Assembly: GCA_963734865.1 (NCBI GenBank)
Contig: CAVTIV010000022.1
Coordinates: 62,001 to 126,000 of the forward strand
Length of the DNA: 64,000 bases
Direction of reading: 5' to 3'
Source of the DNA: CBDCUW01 sp963734865
Lineage (GTDB): Bacteria; Planctomycetota; Planctomycetia; Pirellulales; Pirellulaceae
Shown piece after piece: positions 56,201 through 62,200 of this stretch; within the stretch, counting starts at the first letter, position 1, and each line of letters opens with the position of its first letter. The position numbers were made by a program, and so were the translations under genes. Below the pieces are notes generated by a model, which was not told the DNA's origin, did not search any database, and saw only the letters and a program-made list of their open reading frames with translations.

Positions 56201-59200
56201 TCGGCGGAGGCGGGTTGGATTCAATTTACGGCGCCGCCGGCGACGATTACTTGACCGCCTCGCGCACGCGGTATGTCTTCTTGGACTTCGATTCGCAAAC
56301 CGATGGCGCCGAACATATCTACACGCCAAGCGAGCGAAATGCAATTCAAGCCCGATTGGAGCAGGACTTTGGGATGTTTGACGTGGTCATCAGTCAAACG
56401 GTGCCCGTCGGCGAGATCTTCATTGCGGTCGAGTTCAATCACCCGCCAATCGTCAATGGCAAGGCGATTTCCGGTGGGATATCCGATCGTATCGGCTTCC
56501 GCGATCTGGCTCGTGGCGGGACGGTTCAAGTTGATGTCAATGGTTTCTTGGGAAATGGCACGAACCAGTTGCCGCCGGAGGAGCAGAACTTCGTGTCGCT
56601 CTCCTCGACCATTGCGTCGCACGAGTTGGCTCACATGTATGGTTTGCGACATTTCGATGCACTGGGCGCACCGGGTAAAGGCGTCTTCGCGGCACTGGGA
56701 GGGAATGTATTCTTGCCGTCGTTCGGCGGACCAGCAGCGGCTGAAGAAACCGCCGATCACCTGATCGCATCTCCACTTTCGGTTCGCACGACGCTGACCG
56801 ACGCCCTACATGATCCATACTTTGGTGAGCGGGAAGCGCTGAAGTTGGCCTTTGGCGACACTGGCGAAGCGTTCGTCGAACGACCCAACGCAGAGAAGAC
56901 AGACTTGGTGACGATCAACGGCGTGGTCCATCCAGCGCAATCGATCGGCAGTTTACCAGCCTTGGCGGTGCCGAACACGATCGAGAATCCGAATGCGGAA
57001 AACTTTGCCGTACCATTAGATGCCGCAGCTGCCGCCGTCGTGGGAATGATCGAACTCGATGGCCCTACCAGTGAGAGCGATTTCTATTCGTTCACAGGTC
57101 AAGCCAATCAGTTGGTGACGATCGAAGTCATGTCGCGGTCACTTCGATCCCGGATCGCGAACACGATTGATTCGCTAGTGCGAATTTACGACGCCAACGG
57201 TACTAAACTCAATTACTACGGAAGCCCACTCGGTGCATTCAATGACGACGGATTCGAGCCGACCGATTCAATTCTGATTGATGTACTGTTGCCCGCCGAC
57301 GGAGCTTATTACGTCGAAGTCGATACGTTCAATTTCTTCACGGAAGAGTTTTCCGTTTACTTGCCCAACTTCGATGTCAATTCGTTTTGCAGTAGCGATC
57401 CAGGCCACATCGGCTGTACCGATACAGACACCGGCCAATATGAACTGCTGATCTATCGTTTCGAATCAGGCGTGAGCCAGGCCAGTGGCGATACGTTGAT
57501 CGGGGGTGCAGGTGATGACACCTTGGTCGGTTCGTCGGGCAACGACGTATTCTTTTCCGATGGCGGAGATACCTTCGCCGGGCCTGGATCGCCGGCAACC
57601 GTCGTCATCAATCACCCGCCGCTCCTAGACCCGATTGCTGATCAGCAAGTGAACGAGCTGGAACTACTGCAATTCAATGTCACCGCAACCGATCCAGATC
57701 AAGGCGATACGCTTCAATATCGCCTGCTACCTGCCGGTGGGACAACAGTATTCCCGGCCGGTGCCGTGATCGATCCAAGTACCGGTGCGGTCACTTGGAC
57801 TCCGCAAGACAATGGTATTTTCGAGGCTATCGTTGAAGTCTCCGACTTGCACGGGCTAACCGCAAGCGAGTCGGTCATCATCACCGTGGTTAACATTGAT
57901 ATTTCCGTCACGATCACAGGCATTACCGGAGATTTAGAAGAGGGGAGTCAGGTCACGATTGACGGGTTCGCAGATGACCCCAGCGGCAACGCAACAACAA
58001 TCACTCTGACATACGAGGTCTTTCGCAGTGGCCTGTTGATTGCTGCCGATTCAGGAGTCGATTTGGCCAGTCTGACTTTCACTCCAGAGGATGACGGTGA
58101 ATATGACATCCGCTTGACTGCCGGCGGGAACAATGGTGAGAGCGATGTTGCTCTGCAAACGATCACGATTGCAAACGTTGCTCCCGCTTTTAACGCCGGG
58201 CCGAATGAGACGCTTCCGTCCTCGGCCGAAGGTCTGTTCAGCCGGTTGCTCAGCTTTTCCGATCCAGGGAACGACGTGTGGTCTGGAACTGTCAATTACG
58301 GCGACTCGGCCACGAACTTTCCGCTGGCAATCAACCAGATCGCCAAGGAGTTTGACCTAACCCACACCTATATAGCGGAGGGTATTCATACAGTGACCGT
58401 AACGGTCGATGATGGTGATTCCGGTGGGGTGGACGTTGAAACGTTCGACGTGACGGTAATACTGAATTCGCCGCCGGTCATTGATCCTCAGAGTTTTCAC
58501 ATTGACGAAAACCAGACGACCGTCGGTGCGATTGCCGCGACCGACCCTGATTTGCCCGGTGATACGCTGGCGTTCTCGATTACCGGCGCTGGCCCGGACG
58601 ATGCCAGATTTTCGATTACTACTGCGGGAATGTTGAGTTTTATCGCCGCGCCCGATTACGAGGACCCTAACGACATCGGCGGGTCAGTCGGCGACAGCAT
58701 CTATCTGGTGCAAGTTGAAGTCATTGACGACGCAGGCGAAAGTGATACGGCGAACATCACGGTCACAGTCGATCCGGTCAACGATCTGGCGCCGGTGTTC
58801 ACATCGGCCGCCGCGGCCAACGTGGCTGAGAACACCACGGCAGTGCTAACGATCTCGGCGACCGATGGCGATTCGCCGGTACAGACGGTCAGTTTCTCGA
58901 TCAGCGGCAATGGCGCCGACGACGCCAGATTCCAGATCACCGGCGGCAATCAGCTCGTCTTCATCGCCGCTCCCGATTTTGAGACACCGACCGACGCCAA
59001 CGCCGACAACGTCTACGAAGTGGAACTGGTCGCTGACGACGGCAACGGTCTGACGACTTTGCAGACGGTCACAGTCACGGTCGACCCGGTCAACGATCTG
59101 GCGCCGGTGTTCACATCGGCCGCCGCGGCCAACGTGGCTGAGAACACCACGGCAGTGCTAACGATCTCGGCGACCGATGGCGATTCGCCGGTACAGACGG

Positions 59201-62200
59201 TCAGTTTCTCGATCAGCGGCAATGGCGCCGACGACGCCAGATTCCAGATCACCGGCGGCAATCAGCTCGTCTTCATCGCCGCTCCCGATTTTGAAACGCC
59301 GCTCGATGCCAACGCCGACAACGTCTACGAAGTGGAACTGGTCGCTGACGACGGCAACGGTCTGACGACTTTGCAGACGGTCACGGTCACGGTCGACCCG
59401 GTCAACGATTTGGCGCCGGTGTTCACATCGGCCGCCGCGGCCAACGTGGCTGAAAACACCGCGGCAGTGCTAACGATCTCGGCGACCGATGGCGATTCGC
59501 CGGCGCAGACGGTCAGTTTCTCGATCAGCGGCAACGGCGCCGACGATACCAAGTTCGAGATCACCGGCGGCAATCAGCTCGTCTTCATCGCCGCTCCCGA
59601 TTTTGAAACGCCGCTCGACGCCAATGCCGACAACGTCTACGAAGTGGAACTGGTCGCTGACGACGGCAACGGTCTGACGACATTGCAGACGGTCACGGTC
59701 ACGGTCGACCCGGTCAACGATCTGGCGCCGGTGTTCACATCGGCCGCCGCGGCCAACGTGGCTGAAAACACCACGGCAGTGCTAACGATCTCGGCGACCG
59801 ATGGCGATTCGCCGGCGCAGACGGTCAGTTTCTCGATCAGCGGCAATGGCGCCGACGATGCCAAGTTCGAGATCACCGGCGGCAATCAGCTCGTCTTCAT
59901 CGCCGCTCCCGACTTTGAAACGCCGCTCGATGCCAACGCCGACAACGTCTACGAAGTGGAACTGGTCGCTGACGACGGCAACGGGCTGACGACATTGCAG
60001 ACGGTCACGGTCACGGTCGACCCGGTCAACGACTCGCGCCGGTGTTCACATCGGCCGCCGCGGCCAACGTGGCTGAGAACAGCACGGCGGTACTAACGAT
60101 CTCGGCGACCGATGGCGATTCGCCGGCGCAGACGGTCAGCTTCTCGATCAGCGGCAACGGCGCCGACGATACCAAGTTCCAGATCACCGGCGGCAATCAG
60201 CTCGTCTTCATCGCCGCTCCCGACTTTGAGACGCCGCTCGATGCCAACGCCGACAACGTCTACGAAGTGGAACTGGTCGCTGACGACGGCAACGGTCTGA
60301 CGACATTGCAGACTGTGCTGGTCACGGTCGATCCGGTCAATGACAACGCGCCGGTGTTCACATCGGCCACTGCGGTCAGCGTGGCTGAGAACAGCACGGC
60401 GGTGCAAACGATCTCGGCGACCGATGGCGATCTGCCGGCACAAACGGTCAGCTTCTCCGTCAGCGGCACTGGCGCCGACGATGCCAATTCCAGATCACCG
60501 GCGGCAATCAGCTCGTCTTCATCGCCGCTCCCGATTTTGAGAATCCGACTGACCAAAACGGAGACAATGTTTATGAGGTCGAGATTGAAGCGAACGACGC
60601 AAATGGATTCATCACGCGTCACATAGTTCACGTTACAGTCTCCAATGGCGACCCGACGGCGATGATCGACATCAATGCCTCGGCAAATCTCGTTCCCGAA
60701 GCGCGCAACAAGCGGAGTAGCGGTCGGCATCACTGTCTCGGCCAGTGACCCACTCGGATCGACTTTTATGTACAGTTTGATCGACGATGCCGGCGGTCGG
60801 TTTGAAATAGAGCCTACGACAGGGATCGTCACCGTGGGTGACGGGTCGCTACTGGACGGACCGGCGACGCACGCGATCACGGTGCAGGCCAGCGACGGAT
60901 TGGGAGGCACGATAACGGCCAACTTCGATGTCGATGTGTCCAACGTTGCGCCGACAATCACGGAACTCTACTCGATCAATGGCGGGTTCGACAACAATTC
61001 AGGGGATCGAGTAGTAGCGATTGAAGGCAACTACTTCGACCCGGCCAGCCTGCTTGACACACACACGATTATAGTTGATTGGGGCGATGGCGGGGCGGCA
61101 GAGACGCTATCGGACGATTCGGTTGATCAAACCGACGACGAGTTCGCTGGTTCGCACGTGTACGCCGACGGCGGTGTGTACATAATCACCGTTACGGTCA
61201 TCGACAGCGACAACGCCGCATCGGAGGAGTTCATCGCGCGGGCAGTAGTAACCGGCGTGACCTTGGTCGACGGTACGCTGTACGTGATTGGGACCCGCGG
61301 CCAGGACGACGTCGACATCACCATCGGCAGTGATCACGGCGGCATTGAGACGCTTAAGGTGAAGACACAACTCGATGGAAATGGCACTCATGAAGTTGAT
61401 ACCTTCGATCCCAATCTGGTCGATCAGATTGTCATTCGTATGCGTAATGGCAACGACATTGTCCACATCCACCGTGACGTGGCAATCGACGCCATCGTTC
61501 ACGGCGGCGGCGGGAATGACATCCTCCTCAGTGGACGCGGAAACGACGAACTTCGGGGCGGTCGCGGCGACGACGTACTTGTTGGCGGCGCGGGCGAGGA
61601 CAAGCTGTACGGTGGCAGTAACGATGACCTGCTGATCGGTGGCGTTGGTATGGACACGCTCAGCGGTGGCAGCGGAAAGGATACCGTCAGCGGCGGACTC
61701 GGAGACGACGTTCTGATGGGTGGTCGCGGCGACGATCTACTCATTGCCGGCGCAGGCGATGATATCGCGCACGGTGGCAGCGGTGACGACATCCTGTATG
61801 GCGGGGCGGGCCAGGATACGCTGCGCGGCGGCACCGGGAACGACATCATCTTTGGAGAATTCGGAGACGACCATCTCATGGGTGGCCGTGGCAACGACGT
61901 GCTCGTCGCTGGTCGGGGCGACGACAAATTGCGAGGTGGAAGCGATGCGGACATTCTGATCGGCGGCATCGGCAATGACAGTCTGACCGGCGGTAATGGC
62001 GACGATCTGTTGATAGGTCACTCGGCCGAGAACGAATTGAGTGCGACCGCTGTGGCCGCCGCGATGGCCCACTGGACCGCGGGTGACCTGGCCGCCGCGT
62101 TAGGCGACCTCGGAACGCTGTCCGAGGACGGCGACGTGGATGACTTGATCGGCGGCAAGGGTGACGACGAACTGCTCGGTGGTCTCAATGACAGATTGAT

